Notes: a model not told the origin generated them from the sequence alone. A DNA stretch of 64,000 bases from Deinococcus sp. Leaf326 (GCF_001424185.1 NZ_LMOM01000065.1:151456-215455); one strand, 5' to 3'. Shown: positions 34,997-48,492, numbered from the stretch's first letter. Made by a program: numbers and translations.

Positions 34997-35036
34997 CCGG
35001 AACGGCGCGCAAGCTCAGGCTTGCGCGCCGTTCCGG
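34997..35036 (+). terminator. 17-bp perfect inverted repeat after the MFS gene
   Basis: CCGGAACGGCGCGCAAG and its exact complement flank a 6-nt loop 15 nt after the MFS stop. No U-tract. It likely ends or protects the marR-MFS transcript. Confidence 0.6.
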
Positions 35037-35086
35037 TCCTCCCCCGTGTCCCTGTGCAAGTCTTAATTTTCCCCCTAGACTGCGTC

Positions 35087-36805
35087 ATGATCGAGTCTTC
35101 TGACCGGCGACGGGTGGTGCGGGTCGCGCGCGGCGAGGAAGCGGGAGACCTGCTGGTGCGCGGCGCGCAAGTGGTCCAGCCCGCGACCGGTGAACTTTAC
35201 GAGGCGGACGTGCTCGTGGCCGACGGCCGCGTGGCGGCGGTGGGGGCCCTGGGCAGCGCGCCCGCCGCCCGCACCCTGGAGGCGCGCGGGGCCTACCTCT
35301 CGCCGGGGTTCATGGACGGGCATGTCCACATCGAATCCAGCCTGCTGACCCCGGCGGGCTTCGCGGGCGCGGTGCTGCGCCGGGGCACGACCAGCGTGGT
35401 TGCCGAGCCGCACGAGGTTGTGAACGTGCTCGGTGGCCGGGGCCTAGACTGGATGCTGGAGGCCGGGCAGACCTCGGGGCTGCGGGTGTACGGCTCGGTG
35501 CCGTCTTGCGTGCCCGCGAGCAGCTTCGAGCGGGGCGGGGCCGTACTGAGCGCCGCCGAGGTGGCCGAACTGCTGCGCCGCCCCGGCGTGCTGGGCCTGG
35601 CCGAGATGATGAACTACCCCGGCGTACTGGGCGGCGACGAAGACGTGTGGGCCGTTCTGGCGGCGGGCCGGGCCTCGGGCCTGCGCATGGACGGCCACGC
35701 CTCGGGGGTCACGGGGCGCGACCTGCTGGCCTACGCGGCGGCCGGGCTGCACTCGGACCATGAGGCGACCACGCCCGAGGAAGCCCGCGAGCGTCTGCGC
35801 GCCGGCCTGTGGCTGATGGTGCGCGAGGGCTCGGCGGCGCGCAACCTCCAGGCCTTGCTCCCGGTGCTGCGCAACAGACCCCGGCGCGCGATGCTCGTCA
35901 GCGACGACGTGAGCGTGGACGAACTGCTGGAACTCGGACACCTCGACCGCCTGATGCGTACGTGCGTGGCAGGCGGCCTGCACCCGGCCGACGCGGTGGC
36001 CCTCGTGACCTGCAACCCCGCCGAGTACTGGGGCCTGCACGACCACGGCCTCGTGGCGCCGGGCTACCACGCCGATTTCGTGCTGCTGGACAACCTGCAC
36101 GACTTCGGAGTCCTGGAGACCTTCGTGGGCGGCGCCGAGGCCCGTCCCGGCACGTCCACGCCTCCTCTGCCCGGCGGCGGCGTGGACCTGGGCACGGGTT
36201 GGGACGCTGCGCGCTTTGGGGTGCCCGCCCACTGGCCGGTGATGGAGGTCAGCCCCGACCAGATCACGACCGGGGTGGGGGCACCGGGCAGCGGCGACGC
36301 GCGGCTGGTCGTGGCCGACCGCTACGGGCGCGGCGAGTGGGCGACCTGCTGGACCTCGGGCACCGGCCTCACCGGCGGCACCCTGGGCCTGAGCGTGCTG
36401 CACGACGCGCACCAGGCGGCCTTCCTGGGCGGCAGCGACGAGGACATCCGCGCGGCGGGCCGGGCCCTGACGGCGCTGGGCGGCGGGGCGGTGGTGGTCT
36501 CGGGCGGCGAGGTCCTCGCGCAGTTGCCGCTTCCCTACGCGGGCCTGATGACCGACCTGCCCCCGCAGGAAGCCGCCGCACGCCTGGGCGAGGTCACGGC
36601 GGCGGCGCGCGCGCTGGGCTGCCGCCTGCCCTACCCCGTCACCACCCTGAGCTTCCTGGGCCTGAGCGTGATTCCGGCCCTGAAGCTCACGCCGCGCGGC
36701 CTGCTGGACGTCACCGCCTGGCGGCTGCTGGACGGCGACGCGCCCAGTCTGTCCCGGCAGTCCGGAGGCCAGTCCAGCGTGGGCGCGCCGGGTGGGTCAG
36801 ACTAG
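35087..36805 (+). CDS. ade: Adenine deaminase
   Basis: 572 residues from ATG 35087. Converts adenine to hypoxanthine in purine salvage. Amidohydrolase signatures: [14 protein letters not shown] (metal His pair and Glu), VAEPHEVVN, and [12 protein letters not shown]; the C-terminal Ade domain with [12 protein letters not shown] and the [19 protein letters not shown] end is complete. A -10-like TAGACT (35076-35081) ends 5 nt before the ATG, pointing to leaderless expression. Confidence 0.94.
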   Translation: MIESSDRRRVVRVARGEEAGDLLVRGAQVVQPATGELYEADVLVADGRVAAVGALGSAPAARTLEARGAYLSPGFMDGHVHIESSLLTPAGFAGAVLRRGTTSVVAEPHEVVNVLGGRGLDWMLEAGQTSGLRVYGSVPSCVPASSFERGGAVLSAAEVAELLRRPGVLGLAEMMNYPGVLGGDEDVWAVLAAGRASGLRMDGHASGVTGRDLLAYAAAGLHSDHEATTPEEARERLRAGLWLMVREGSAARNLQALLPVLRNRPRRAMLVSDDVSVDELLELGHLDRLMRTCVAGGLHPADAVALVTCNPAEYWGLHDHGLVAPGYHADFVLLDNLHDFGVLETFVGGAEARPGTSTPPLPGGGVDLGTGWDAARFGVPAHWPVMEVSPDQITTGVGAPGSGDARLVVADRYGRGEWATCWTSGTGLTGGTLGLSVLHDAHQAAFLGGSDEDIRAAGRALTALGGGAVVVSGGEVLAQLPLPYAGLMTDLPPQEAAARLGEVTAAARALGCRLPYPVTTLSFLGLSVIPALKLTPRGLLDVTAWRLLDGDAPSLSRQSGGQSSVGAPGGSD

Positions 36806-36809
36806 GCGC

Positions 36810-37676
<867 letters not shown>

Positions 37677-37704
37677 GGCCGGGCCGATGTGTCATGCTCG
37701 CCCC

Positions 37705-38103
37705 ATGACCCAGAGCAGCGGCGAACAGACCCTGAGCATTTACGTCGAGGACTACGGCGAGATCACGGCGCGCGCCGGCGAGCGGCTCGTACTGGCGCTG
37801 GAGCGCGGCGGGGTGGACATCCTGCACCGCTGCGGCGGCGTGGCGCGCTGCACGACCTGCCGCGTCGAATTTCTGGAAGGCGAACCCGATCTGATGACGG
37901 TCGCGGAGTACGACAAGCTGACCGAAAAGGAGCTGCTCAACGTGGCCCGCCTCTCGTGCCAGATCGAGTGCGCGCCTGAGATGCGCGTGCGCCCCCTCCA
38001 GACCGTGAGGAGCAGCGGCCTGGAAGCCGGCAAGGCCCCCGCCGAGGCCATCGCGCCCGAGCCGGTGTGGACCACCCGCCCCGGAGCCTCGACCGAAGGC
38101 TAA
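37705..38103 (+). CDS. [2Fe-2S] plant-type ferredoxin
   Basis: 132 residues. Cluster ligands Cys43, Cys49, Cys52 and Cys85 in the C-X5-C-X2-C...C pattern (HRCGGVARCTTC and RLSCQIEC). The C-terminal 35 residues are a Pro/Ala-rich tail not needed for the fold. Electron carrier for an unknown oxygenase or reductase; no obvious partner is next to it. CATGCT ends 6 nt before the ATG. Its stop codon shares two bases with the stop of the convergent 63-aa gene. Confidence 0.92.
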   Translation: MTQSSGEQTLSIYVEDYGEITARAGERLVLALERGGVDILHRCGGVARCTTCRVEFLEGEPDLMTVAEYDKLTEKELLNVARLSCQIECAPEMRVRPLQTVRSSGLEAGKAPAEAIAPEPVWTTRPGASTEG

Positions 38104-38287
38104 CCGTTCGGCGCGGGCACCTCGGCCTCGCTGAGCCCCAGCCCGGCGAGCACCTGCGCGCGGCTCCAGCCCACCAGGGCCATGAGCTGCCCGAGCGTGG
38201 CCTCGAACGCTGGGTGCTCCGGCGGCGTGGCGCGCAGCTCGGCCCACAGGGCGTTGCGCCGCCGCAGGAAATCGGGCGTCAGGCGGG

Positions 38288-38291
<4 letters not shown>
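38100..38291 (-). CDS. Small hypothetical protein, 63 aa, last gene of the citE-like operon
   Basis: Starts at GTG 38291, overlapping the stop of the CitE-like gene (GTGA), and reads VTRLTPDFLRRRNALWAEL, then a PEHPAFEATLGQLMALVGWSRAQVLAGLGL segment (in part). It is helical and acidic at the end. The ATG frame to 38324 lies inside the lyase gene. Its coupling to the lyase suggests a real small gene; no family recognised. Confidence 0.6.
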
Positions 38292-39117
<826 letters not shown>

Positions 39118-39121
<4 letters not shown>

Positions 39122-40119
39122 GCCGTCCCCAGGGCAGCAGCCAGCGACCAGCCGCTCAGCAGCGCCGCCTCGACCCGCGTACCGTGGTTATCGGGGGTGA
39201 AGCCGTCGCCGCAGGCGCCCAGGTTCAGTTCGGTGTCCCAGAAATGGGCTCCCGCCGCCCGGCGCGCGGGCTGGGCGTAACGCCAGCGGTGGGCGAAGGT
39301 CTGCAGCACCGCGAAGTCGCCCACGACCTCGGCAGCGGCGGCCAGCAGCGCGGCCTGCACGTCCTCCGGGCGGTCTTCGAGATGCGCCCGCGACCAATCG
39401 GCGTGGGCGTGGACCATGAGCGCAGGTGGGTGGCCAGCAGGGCGTTTGGTGTGCTCGCGGGCCACCCAGTCGAGGGCCGGGTGGCCCCTGAACCGCAGGG
39501 CAGGCCAGTCGGCGCCGAGATCCTGCTCCAGCACCGCTCCCACCGCCCAGCACGGATCGTAGGTCACCCCGGCGAAGGCGGCGCGCAGTTCCGACGCGTG
39601 GTCGCCCAGCAGCGCCGAGGCCTGCGCGGCCGGCAGATTCAGGACAAGCCGCCGGGCTTCGTGGACGCCTTCCGCGGTGTCGTGAACCCGCCAGCCCGTG
39701 CCCACACGCTCCAGCCGCGCCGCCGTGACGCCGTAGGCCACGTCCAGTCCCTCACCCAGATGACGGCTCAGGGCACTCAGGCCGTCCACAGGCGCGTAGC
39801 GCGGGTGCTCGCCGCCCCCGTCCGGCCGGATCTCGCCGGCCTCCCAGGTCGGGAAGCCGGTGGCCCAGGCCCGCAGCCAGCCCGCCTCCTCGCCGGCCTG
39901 CGCCAGCGCGCGCAGCCGCTCGCCACGGGCCGTGAAGAAGCGGGCGCCGTGGTCCAGCCGGGCCTCGCGGCCGTCTTCGAGGCGTACACGCCGGGTCGCC
40001 GCCCGGCCTGCGCCGCCACGCGACTTGTCCAGCAGGCGCACGTCCACGCCCGCCGCTCGCAGATCGGCGCCCAGGGCCAGGGCGCCCAGTCCCGCCCCCA
40101 CGATCAGCACGTTACTCAT
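39118..40119 (-). CDS. Renalase-like FAD-dependent oxidoreductase
   Basis: 333 residues. Rossmann FAD motif VLIVGAGLGALALGADL at 4-20, then KSRGGAGRAATRR and DHGARFFTA, as in renalase/amine-oxidase-like flavoproteins. The C-terminus GDGFTPDNHGTRVEAALLSGWSLAAAL (in part) is the second FAD-binding segment. No signal peptide. Start ATG 40119 overlaps the stop of a 31-aa ORF by 8 nt. Substrate possibly a reduced-nicotinamide isomer, as in renalase, but this is inferred. Confidence 0.85.
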
Positions 40120-40207
40120 GGGCCGCCGCCGGACGAGGCCGCCGGGCCGCGCTCGACACCAGCAGGAAGGGCAACAGGGCCAGCAGGAACTTCAGGGGAC
40201 GAGGCAT
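40112..40207 (-). CDS. 31-aa single-pass membrane peptide
   Basis: Sequence begins MPRPLKFLLALLPFLLVSS, then basic residues (ARRPRP) and ends AAAHE. One hydrophobic segment of about 15 residues. A -10-like TAGGCT (40219-40214) ends exactly 6 nt before the ATG, and its TAA lies within the first codons of the flavoprotein gene, so it would be the first cistron of that operon. Too short for automated calling. It may be a leader that couples translation rather than a functional protein. Confidence 0.5.
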   Translation of the reverse strand: MPRPLKFLLALLPFLLVSSAARRPRPAAAHE

Positions 40208-40319
40208 GGCGACAGCCTAGCGGCTGGGCCAAGGCGCGCGACTGTGGATAGCCCCGTAAGGCCCTGACCCGTGACCGGCGCACCCCGGGTCCGCAGTCGC
40301 CAGTCACCCCGTGCGGCGG

Positions 40320-41135
40320 CTACGCCTCTGGGCCACCGGGCAGCGACGCCAGGAAGGCGTCCAGAAGAACGCCGAACGCTCCAGGCCGCTCGAGCGCCGG
40401 CAGATGCGCCGTGTCCGGCACGACGTGCAGTTCGGCGCGGGGCATCACGCGGGCAGCGTGTTCGCTGGCGGCCCGCAGGTGGAGCAGTTCCAGACTGCCC
40501 ACCACGAGCAGGGTCGGCACGGCGATTTCGGGCAGGCGCGCATAAGCGTCCTGGTCGGGGGGGGTCCCGCCTTCCTGCGCCGCCCGCAGAGCCGTGCCGT
40601 TCATTTCCAGAAAGAGGTCCCGCACCGGCCCCTGCACGCGGCCCGGCGGGTCCGCACCGTCGAGCCAGAGCTGCGCCTCCAGTTCGTTCAGGCGGTCCAG
40701 GTCGCCGGCCCCTGCGGCCGCCTGCATCTCCCGGCCGAGGCGCTCGGGCACCTCGCCCCAGTCGTCCGGCACCGGCATCCCGCCGATGGCCGCACCGACC
40801 AGCACGAGGGCGCCCACGCGTCCGGGGTACGCCAGAGCGAAGTCCAGAGCGATCTCGCCGCCCTTCGAGCTGCCGACCAGAACGGCCTGCCCGATGTCCA
40901 GGGCGTCCAGGACAGCCAGCAGATCGGCGACGTCGCTGTAGGGTTCGTTCACGGCGGGCGTCTCGCCATAACCGCGGCGGTCGTAGGTGACCAGGCGGTA
41001 GTCTGCCCAGAGCCGGGCCACCTGCGCCGCCCAGACCCGGCGGTCGGCGACGCCGGCGTGCAGCAGGACCAGAGGCGGGCCTTCGCCGACCATCTCGGCC
41101 GCCAGGACCGCGCCGCCGCCGCTGCGTACAGGCAC
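40320..41135 (-). CDS. Alpha/beta hydrolase
   Basis: 271 residues from GTG 41135, 2 nt after the RIO-kinase stop. Oxyanion LVLLHAGVADRRVW, nucleophile elbow LVGSSKGGEIALDFAL (Ser), and His in VPDTAHLPALERP. The GSSKGG elbow has Lys where most have Met or Gly. The longer frame to 41600 overlaps the kinase gene and is false. Could be a lactonase or esterase; substrate unknown. Cotranscribed with the kinase. Confidence 0.85.
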   Translation of the reverse strand: MPVRSGGGAVLAAEMVGEGPPLVLLHAGVADRRVWAAQVARLWADYRLVTYDRRGYGETPAVNEPYSDVADLLAVLDALDIGQAVLVGSSKGGEIALDFALAYPGRVGALVLVGAAIGGMPVPDDWGEVPERLGREMQAAAGAGDLDRLNELEAQLWLDGADPPGRVQGPVRDLFLEMNGTALRAAQEGGTPPDQDAYARLPEIAVPTLLVVGSLELLHLRAASEHAARVMPRAELHVVPDTAHLPALERPGAFGVLLDAFLASLPGGPEA

Positions 41136-41137
41136 GC

Positions 41138-42028
41138 TCAGGGCAGCACCAGGCGCGGCGCGGGGGCTGGTCCCTGCGCGCGGCGCTGCACCTCGCGTAG
41201 GGTGGTTTCGGTGTCGGTCTGGATGCCGTGCTTGCGGAAGCTGGTCACGAGGCTCTGGGCGTCGCGTCGCAGCAGCTCGGAGAAATTGGGATTCGTTCGG
41301 GTGGTCAGCTGAGGAAAGTCGATGATCGTCACGGTGTTCTCCCACCACAGGAGGTTGTAGGTGCTGTAGTCGCCGTGGGCGTACCCCAGCCGCAGCAGGC
41401 CGGCCATGCCGTCCAGGCTCTGGTCCCAGGCGCTGCGGGCCTGTTCGGGGGTCAGCCGGGCGTCGCTCAGGCGGGGGGCCGGCTCGTCCTCGGTGCCGAT
41501 GAGGGCCATCAGGACCGCCGGGCTGGTCTCGCCGTAATCGATGGGGCGCGGCCCCACCAGCGGCTCGGGCACGCTCAGGCCGGCGGCCCACAGGGTCCAC
41601 AGGTGCGCGTACTCGGCGTTCACCCAGCTCGCCTGAAGCATTTCCAGACCCTTCTTGCTGCGGGCTGTCATTGCCCGCGCGGCGCGCTCGTCGGTGATGG
41701 TCTGCCCTTCCCGGTAGATGGCGTCGTTCTTGAACGACCGGGCCTCGAACTCGCGGTAGAGCTTGAGCAGGACGCTGCCGCGTGGGCCGCGCGCGACATA
41801 GGCCGTCGCCTCCTTACCGCTCTTAAGTTCGGCCACCACCTCGGTGATGTGGCCCAGCTCGGTCAGGCGCCGGATGGTCGCGTCGCCTGCGCCTTCCGTT
41901 CCCGTCAGGGTGGCCAGCCGGCGGCGGCCCAGCGGCTTCTTGGTCTTGTACTTCTCGCGGCGCTCGGGGCGCACGTCGGCACCCTCCAGCTCGGCCTGCA
42001 CGTCGCGGGGCCGCCAGCCGGCGTTCAT
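41138..42028 (-). CDS. RIO-type atypical serine protein kinase
   Basis: 296 residues. ATP-binding GKEATAYVARGPRGSVLLKLYR (Lys89), catalytic Asp220 in YAHGDYSTYNLLWW with Asn225, and metal Asp237 in TIIDFPQLTT: the RIO pattern HGDxSxxN and IDxPQ. RIO kinases act in ribosome maturation in archaea and eukaryotes; bacterial members are little studied. The basic N-terminal 40 residues may bind nucleic acid. 12 nt downstream of a 39-aa ORF with a strong SD, and followed by a hydrolase gene. Confidence 0.9.
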   Translation of the reverse strand: MNAGWRPRDVQAELEGADVRPERREKYKTKKPLGRRRLATLTGTEGAGDATIRRLTELGHITEVVAELKSGKEATAYVARGPRGSVLLKLYREFEARSFKNDAIYREGQTITDERAARAMTARSKKGLEMLQASWVNAEYAHLWTLWAAGLSVPEPLVGPRPIDYGETSPAVLMALIGTEDEPAPRLSDARLTPEQARSAWDQSLDGMAGLLRLGYAHGDYSTYNLLWWENTVTIIDFPQLTTRTNPNFSELLRRDAQSLVTSFRKHGIQTDTETTLREVQRRAQGPAPAPRLVLP

Positions 42029-42040
42029 GGTCTGGGCCGC

Positions 42041-42160
42041 TCAGGCCAGGGAGAGACTCTGTAGGGAGGATGCGGCAGCATGGATATGGACACGGGGACT
42101 CCGGGTTGCGTTGAGAAGGCTCGGGGTTGCGGGCCGGCGGCCGATGTTGTTGTGATCCAT
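42041..42160 (-). CDS. 39-aa ORF with perfect Shine-Dalgarno ahead of the RIO kinase
   Basis: Starts MDHNNIGRRPATPSLLNATR and ends SSLQSLSLA at TGA. AAGGAGGTG lies 8 nt before the ATG, the strongest SD in the window. The stop is 12 nt before the kinase ATG. The composition (Ser, Leu, Arg, Asn) shows no run of one amino-acid codon typical of an attenuator. It could be a short functional peptide or a leader controlling kinase translation. The frame extends upstream past 42160, but without coding sense. Confidence 0.6.
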   Translation of the reverse strand: MDHNNIGRRPATPSLLNATRSPRVHIHAAASSLQSLSLA

Positions 42161-42190
42161 GTGCAAGCACCTCCTTTCAGGTACGTCCCG

Positions 42191-42196
42191 ATGGTA
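42191..42196 (-). promoter_or_regulatory. Candidate -10 for the leader ORF-RIO operon
   Basis: TACCAT, with TG one base upstream (extended -10-like TGCTACCAT), about 30 nt before the 39-aa ORF start. The -35 is weak (a TTCGTC-like stretch). Confidence 0.35.
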
Positions 42197-42383
42197 GCAG
42201 GCACAGACCGCGAAAAGTGACGAACATGACCACCCTAGGCCATCCAGCCTAGCGGGAACCGGGGGAGCATAACGCGGCATTGGGCGCTTTTGGCCGCGCG
42301 TGAACTGACCCCGTCCCTGCACACCTTTCGACGAACTCGGAGCCCCATGCCAAGAGTCCCTACGCACTGGCAGAAAGACAAAG

Positions 42384-42406
42384 AAAAACCTCCGCCGAAG
42401 CGGAGG
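42384..42406 (-). terminator. tRNA-Glu terminator
   Basis: Minus-strand CCTCCGC-TTCG-GCGGAGG followed by five T residues, 7 nt past the tRNA 3' CCA. Classic rho-independent terminator. Confidence 0.95.
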
Positions 42407-42407
42407 C

Positions 42408-44386
<1,979 letters not shown>

Positions 44387-44410
44387 AACGCCCCTGAGCG
44401 TACCACCCAC

Positions 44411-44448
44411 CCCCCAAGCGGATTGGGGGACGTTCCCCAGGCGGGAAC
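44411..44448. terminator. Two adjacent hairpins between the response regulator and lpd
   Basis: CCCCCAA-gcgga-TTGGGGG (44411-44429) and GTTCCC-caggc-GGGAAC (44432-44448). Both have 5-nt loops, 2 nt apart. They lie after the response-regulator stop and before lpd; no U-tract. Terminator or operator pair. Confidence 0.5.
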
Positions 44449-44473
44449 ACCCCTGCCTCCGCTCCGGGCAGCA

Positions 44474-45130
44474 CTACACCCGCCGGTAGCGTTTGGCCGG
44501 GCGGCCCACCGTGCCGGTGTCGGTCTCGGCGATTGCCTCGCCACTCTGGGCGAGCTGTTCGAGGTAACGCCACGCGGTGACGCGGCTCAGGCCCAGGTCG
44601 GCGCCCAGTTCCGCCGCCGTGTGGGACCCTCCGGCCCGCAGCGCGGCGCGTACGCGCTGGAGGGTCCCGGGGTCCAGGCCCGGTGCGGCGCTTTCGGGGC
44701 TGCCCCGGAACAGGGCGTCGAGATCGTTCTGGCGCACGTCCTCACGCCGCCACAGCGCGGCGCGCTCGCGGGCACGCTCCAGCCCCTGCCGGAAGCGGGC
44801 CGGAGTCACCGGCTTGACGAGGTAGTCGGCCGCGCCATGGGCCAGGGCGTCCTGCACACTCGCGGTGTCGCTGGCCGCCGTGACCAGAATCGCGTCGAGC
44901 CGCGCGCCGCCTGCCCGCAGTTCGCGCAGCAGGTCCAGGCCGCGCCCGTCGGGGAGCTGCACGTCAAGGAGCAGCAGTTCGGGCGACAGGGTCGCCGTCA
45001 TGGCGCGCGCCACGCGCAGCGTCTCGGCGTAGCCCAGCACCTCGAAACCGCCGGCCTCGGTCAGCAGGCGGCGGTGCAGCGCCGCGATCTGCAGGTCGTC
45101 CTCGACGATGAGGGTCCGGATGGGATTCAC
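44474..45130 (-). CDS. CitB/DcuR-type response regulator
   Basis: 218 residues from GTG 45130, preceded by TGGAGG. The receiver domain has acidic pocket Glu10-Asp11-Asp12, phospho-acceptor Asp56 in [11 protein letters not shown], and Lys near 106 in YLVKPVT. The C-terminal HTH ([24 protein letters not shown]) is of the DpiA/CitB group. Acts with the sensor encoded upstream; the likely target is dctA. Confidence 0.92.
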   Translation of the reverse strand: MNPIRTLIVEDDLQIAALHRRLLTEAGGFEVLGYAETLRVARAMTATLSPELLLLDVQLPDGRGLDLLRELRAGGARLDAILVTAASDTASVQDALAHGAADYLVKPVTPARFRQGLERARERAALWRREDVRQNDLDALFRGSPESAAPGLDPGTLQRVRAALRAGGSHTAAELGADLGLSRVTAWRYLEQLAQSGEAIAETDTGTVGRPAKRYRRV

Positions 45131-45233
45131 CGGGCCTCCAGAAAGCGCGGGTACACCACAGGCTGTCCCGCCGCGCCTGGAGTGGGCCAGCCGGCCAGGG
45201 GCCAAGTCGTGCGCGCTACACACCGTATGCGTC

Positions 45234-46880
45234 TCATGTCGTCTCCTCCGGCAGGGGCAGGTCGAGGGTGAAGCGGGTCCAGGGCCGCCCCAGCTCATCG
45301 TCAGGGCGGTCGTAGGTCAGCTCGGCGCCCAGCGCGCGCGCGCGGGTGCGCACGAGCGACAGGCCCACGCCCCGGCCCCGGCCCTTGCTGCTCTGGCCCC
45401 GCTCGCCCAGCACCTCCAGCAGTTCGGGCGGCACCCCCGGCCCATTGTCGCGCACCTCCAGCACCACGCCCTCGGGATCGGCGGCGATGAGCACCCGCAC
45501 CTCGGCCCCGGGCTGCCCCGCCAGCGCCTCGAAGGCGTTCTCGATGAGGTTGCCGGCGGCCAGTTCCAGCAGTTCGGGCACGCCGGTGGGCAACCCGGCC
45601 GGCAGGGCGCACAGGGGGTCGAGGGTCAGGACGGCGCCCACCTCGGCGGCGCGGTCGTACTTGCCCAGCAGCAGCGCCGCGAGCCGCAGGTGCCGCAGCC
45701 GCTCTACCGCCCCGGCGTGCGCCTGGTGCCGCCCGGCCTGGGTATAGATCAGCCGCAGGGCCTCGTCCGTCTCGCCGAGATGGATCAGGCCCGCCAGGGT
45801 GTGCAGGCGGTTGGTGAATTCGTGCGTCTGGGCGCGCAGCAGTTCGGCGTAGCGCTGCGCCTGGGTCAGCTCGTCGGCCAGCTCGCGTACGCGGGCGAGG
45901 TCGCGCAGCGTGATGACCTGCGTGGCCGCCCCGGCCGGTGTCAGCGGCCCGGCCTCCACCTCGCGCGCGCTGACGAGCAGCGGCCGGCCCCCCACGTCGA
46001 GCGGCGTGGTCGTGTCGGGCAGGGCCCGCAGGGGCGCGGGCAGCGGCACTGGCAGCTCGGCGGACTGCACGCCCAGCAGCGCGCGGGCCTGCGGGTTCAT
46101 CACGTGGATCTGCCCCGCGCGCGCGACCACTACGCCCTCGTCGAGCGAATTCAGGACTGCCCGGAAACTCAGGAGCGCCCCGGAAATCTGCTCGGGTTCC
46201 AGGTTCAGCATCTCGTGGCCGATGCGCCGGGCCAGGGCGCGCGCCAGCCCTAGAGCCAGCAGCAGCGCCCCCAGATACCAGGGCAGCGCCGCGCGGATGA
46301 CCTGCCAGAACACGTCGCGCACCTGCGGCAGCAAGAACCCCACGCTCGCCAGCCCCAGCACCTCGCCGCTTCCCGACACGACCGGCACCTTGGCGCGCAC
46401 CGAGCGCCCCAGCGTGCCCTGCACGGTCTCAGTGACGCTCTGGCCCCGCCGGAAGCTCTGGAAGTCGCCGCCCACCATCGGCTCGCCGATGCGCGCGAGT
46501 TCCGGGTGGGTCAGACGGTGGGTCGAGCGGTCGGTGACGACCACGTAGGCCGCGCCCAGCGTGAGGCGGTAGCGGTTGATCAGCGTGTTCAGGCCGGCGC
46601 GCTCGGCCGCGTTGCCGCTCAGGGCCGCGACCACGGGCGGCAGGGTGGCGACGAGCCGCGACTCGCGCAGCGCCCGGTCGGCGAAGGTCTGGTGCACGCC
46701 GCGCAGCAGCGCCGCGCTCGCCAGCCCCGCCAGCGGCAGCGCCAGCAGCAAAAAAGCCCCCAGCGTGAGCAGAAAGAGCCGCGTGCGCACCTGGAGCAGG
46801 TGCGGGGTATGTGGCAACGCCACCTCGCGCGCCAGGGCCGGCACGCGGGGCGCGGCGGAACGGGATCGCCGAAGGCTCAC
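45234..46880 (-). CDS. CitA/DcuS-type sensor histidine kinase
   Basis: 548 residues if started at GTG 46880; TACCCT ends 4 nt before it. GTG 46823 and 46790 are alternatives because the first 30 residues are not conserved-looking. TM1 about 34-55, an extracytoplasmic PAS/Cache sensor about 56-195, TM2 about 196-216, cytoplasmic PAS about 241-331, phospho-His353 in [16 protein letters not shown], ATPase N box [10 protein letters not shown] and G box DNGPGVPPE. Senses C4-dicarboxylates or citrate by family; divergent dctA supports this. Confidence 0.9.
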   Translation of the reverse strand: MSLRRSRSAAPRVPALAREVALPHTPHLLQVRTRLFLLTLGAFLLLALPLAGLASAALLRGVHQTFADRALRESRLVATLPPVVAALSGNAAERAGLNTLINRYRLTLGAAYVVVTDRSTHRLTHPELARIGEPMVGGDFQSFRRGQSVTETVQGTLGRSVRAKVPVVSGSGEVLGLASVGFLLPQVRDVFWQVIRAALPWYLGALLLALGLARALARRIGHEMLNLEPEQISGALLSFRAVLNSLDEGVVVARAGQIHVMNPQARALLGVQSAELPVPLPAPLRALPDTTTPLDVGGRPLLVSAREVEAGPLTPAGAATQVITLRDLARVRELADELTQAQRYAELLRAQTHEFTNRLHTLAGLIHLGETDEALRLIYTQAGRHQAHAGAVERLRHLRLAALLLGKYDRAAEVGAVLTLDPLCALPAGLPTGVPELLELAAGNLIENAFEALAGQPGAEVRVLIAADPEGVVLEVRDNGPGVPPELLEVLGERGQSSKGRGRGVGLSLVRTRARALGAELTYDRPDDELGRPWTRFTLDLPLPEETT

Positions 46881-47149
46881 GGTGAGGGTAGTGTGGCACG
46901 CCCGCGCCGGCCAGGGGGTTGTGTTCAGTTCCTGCACGAATCATCCCCCGCCCGCGTCCCTAGTTTTACCCGTGCTGGACGCTGTCAATGGGACCAGGGC
47001 GCCGCCGCGCCGCCGCCCGGCCACCCGCGCGGGGTGTCTGGAGCACACACTGTGCCCAACCAAACTTACCGAGCCTACCCCGCAGGTTCCCCGCACCCCC
47101 GCGCCGTCGCCATTTTCCGGGCCATCGTCCTGGCCCCTGGAGGCCCCCT

Positions 47150-48481
47150 ATGCCCAAAATCTTCCGCAGTCTCTACGCCCAGGTCCTGACCGCCATCGTG
47201 CTCGGTGTGCTCGTCGGCCACTTCTTCCCGACAGTGGGCGAACAGCTCAAGCCGCTCGGCGACGGCTTCATCAAGCTGATCAAGGTCGTAATCGGGCCGA
47301 TCATCTTCTGTACGGTCGTGGCCGGCATCGCCAGCATGCGCGACACCAAGCGCATCGGGCGCGTGGGCGGCAAGGCGCTGCTGTACTTCGAGGTCGTGAC
47401 CACCCTGGCGCTGCTCATCGGCCTGTGGGTCGTGAACTTCATCGGCCCCGGACGCGGCATGAACGTCAACCCGGCGGCGCTCGACACCTCGGCCATCACC
47501 AAGTACACCGAGGCGGCGGGCCAGCAGACGGTCGCGGATTTCGTGCTGCACGTCATCCCGACAACCTTCGTGAGTGCGTTCACCGAGGGTGACCTGCTTC
47601 AGGTGCTGCTCATCGCGCTGCTCTCGGGCTTCGCGCTGCTGCGGATGGGCGCGGTCGGCCAGCGCGTGCTGCACGGCATCGAGGCTGTCAACACGCTGGT
47701 CTTCAACATCCTGGGCTTCATCATGAAGCTCGCCCCCATCGGCGCCTTCGGGGCCATGGCCTTCACCATCGGCAAGTACGGCGTGGGCAGCCTCCAGCAG
47801 CTCGCCGCCCTGATGGGCACCTTCTACCTCACCTGCGCCCTGTTCATCTTCGTGGTCCTGGGCCTGATCTGCCGCGCGGCGGGCTTCAGCATCTTCAAGT
47901 TCCTGCGCTACATCAAGGAAGAACTGCTGCTGGTGCTGGGCACCTCGAGCAGTGAGTCGGCGCTGCCCCGCCTGATGGCCAAGCTGGAAAACGCCGGCGC
48001 CGACAAGAGCGTCGTCGGGCTGGTCGTGCCCACCGGATACTCGTTCAACCTCGACGGCACGAGCATCTACCTGACCATGGCCGCCGTGTTCATCGCCCAG
48101 GCCACCAACGTCAACCTCTCGTTCGGGCAGGAGATCGCGCTGCTGGGCATCCTGCTGCTCACCAGCAAGGGCGCGGCCGGGGTCACGGGCTCGGGCTTCG
48201 TGGTGCTGGCGGGCACGCTGGCTGCCCTGGGGACCGTGCCGGTCGCGGGTCTGGCGCTCATCCTGGGCATCGACCGCTTCATGAGCGAGGGCCGCGCCAT
48301 CACCAACATCATCGGCAACGGTGTGGCGACCCTGGTCGTGGCCCGCAGCGAGAAGGCGCTGGACATGACCCGCCTGACCCGCGTCCTGAACGGCGAGGTG
48401 CTGCCCCCCGTGAACGCCGAGGTTGCCGCCGAGCAGGGCGCCGAGGGCCGGCCCCTGGGCAGCGCGCCGCAGCACGCCTGA
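47150..48481 (+). CDS. dctA: C4-dicarboxylate:cation symporter (DAACS family)
   Basis: 443 residues from ATG 47150 with GGAGG upstream. DAACS motifs: [20 protein letters not shown], the re-entrant [14 protein letters not shown] serine stretch, [20 protein letters not shown] and [19 protein letters not shown]. Imports succinate, fumarate, malate or aspartate with cations. Divergent from the DcuS/DcuR-like pair, which is a common regulatory arrangement. The C-terminal 25 residues are a variable tail. Confidence 0.94.
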   Translation: MPKIFRSLYAQVLTAIVLGVLVGHFFPTVGEQLKPLGDGFIKLIKVVIGPIIFCTVVAGIASMRDTKRIGRVGGKALLYFEVVTTLALLIGLWVVNFIGPGRGMNVNPAALDTSAITKYTEAAGQQTVADFVLHVIPTTFVSAFTEGDLLQVLLIALLSGFALLRMGAVGQRVLHGIEAVNTLVFNILGFIMKLAPIGAFGAMAFTIGKYGVGSLQQLAALMGTFYLTCALFIFVVLGLICRAAGFSIFKFLRYIKEELLLVLGTSSSESALPRLMAKLENAGADKSVVGLVVPTGYSFNLDGTSIYLTMAAVFIAQATNVNLSFGQEIALLGILLLTSKGAAGVTGSGFVVLAGTLAALGTVPVAGLALILGIDRFMSEGRAITNIIGNGVATLVVARSEKALDMTRLTRVLNGEVLPPVNAEVAAEQGAEGRPLGSAPQHA

Positions 48482-48492
48482 CCCTCTCCTCC

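Noticed and set aside
38100..38103. Overlapping stop codons of ferredoxin and the 63-aa gene as a special signal
   Set aside because: Sharing CTAA between convergent genes is a simple consequence of compact packing.
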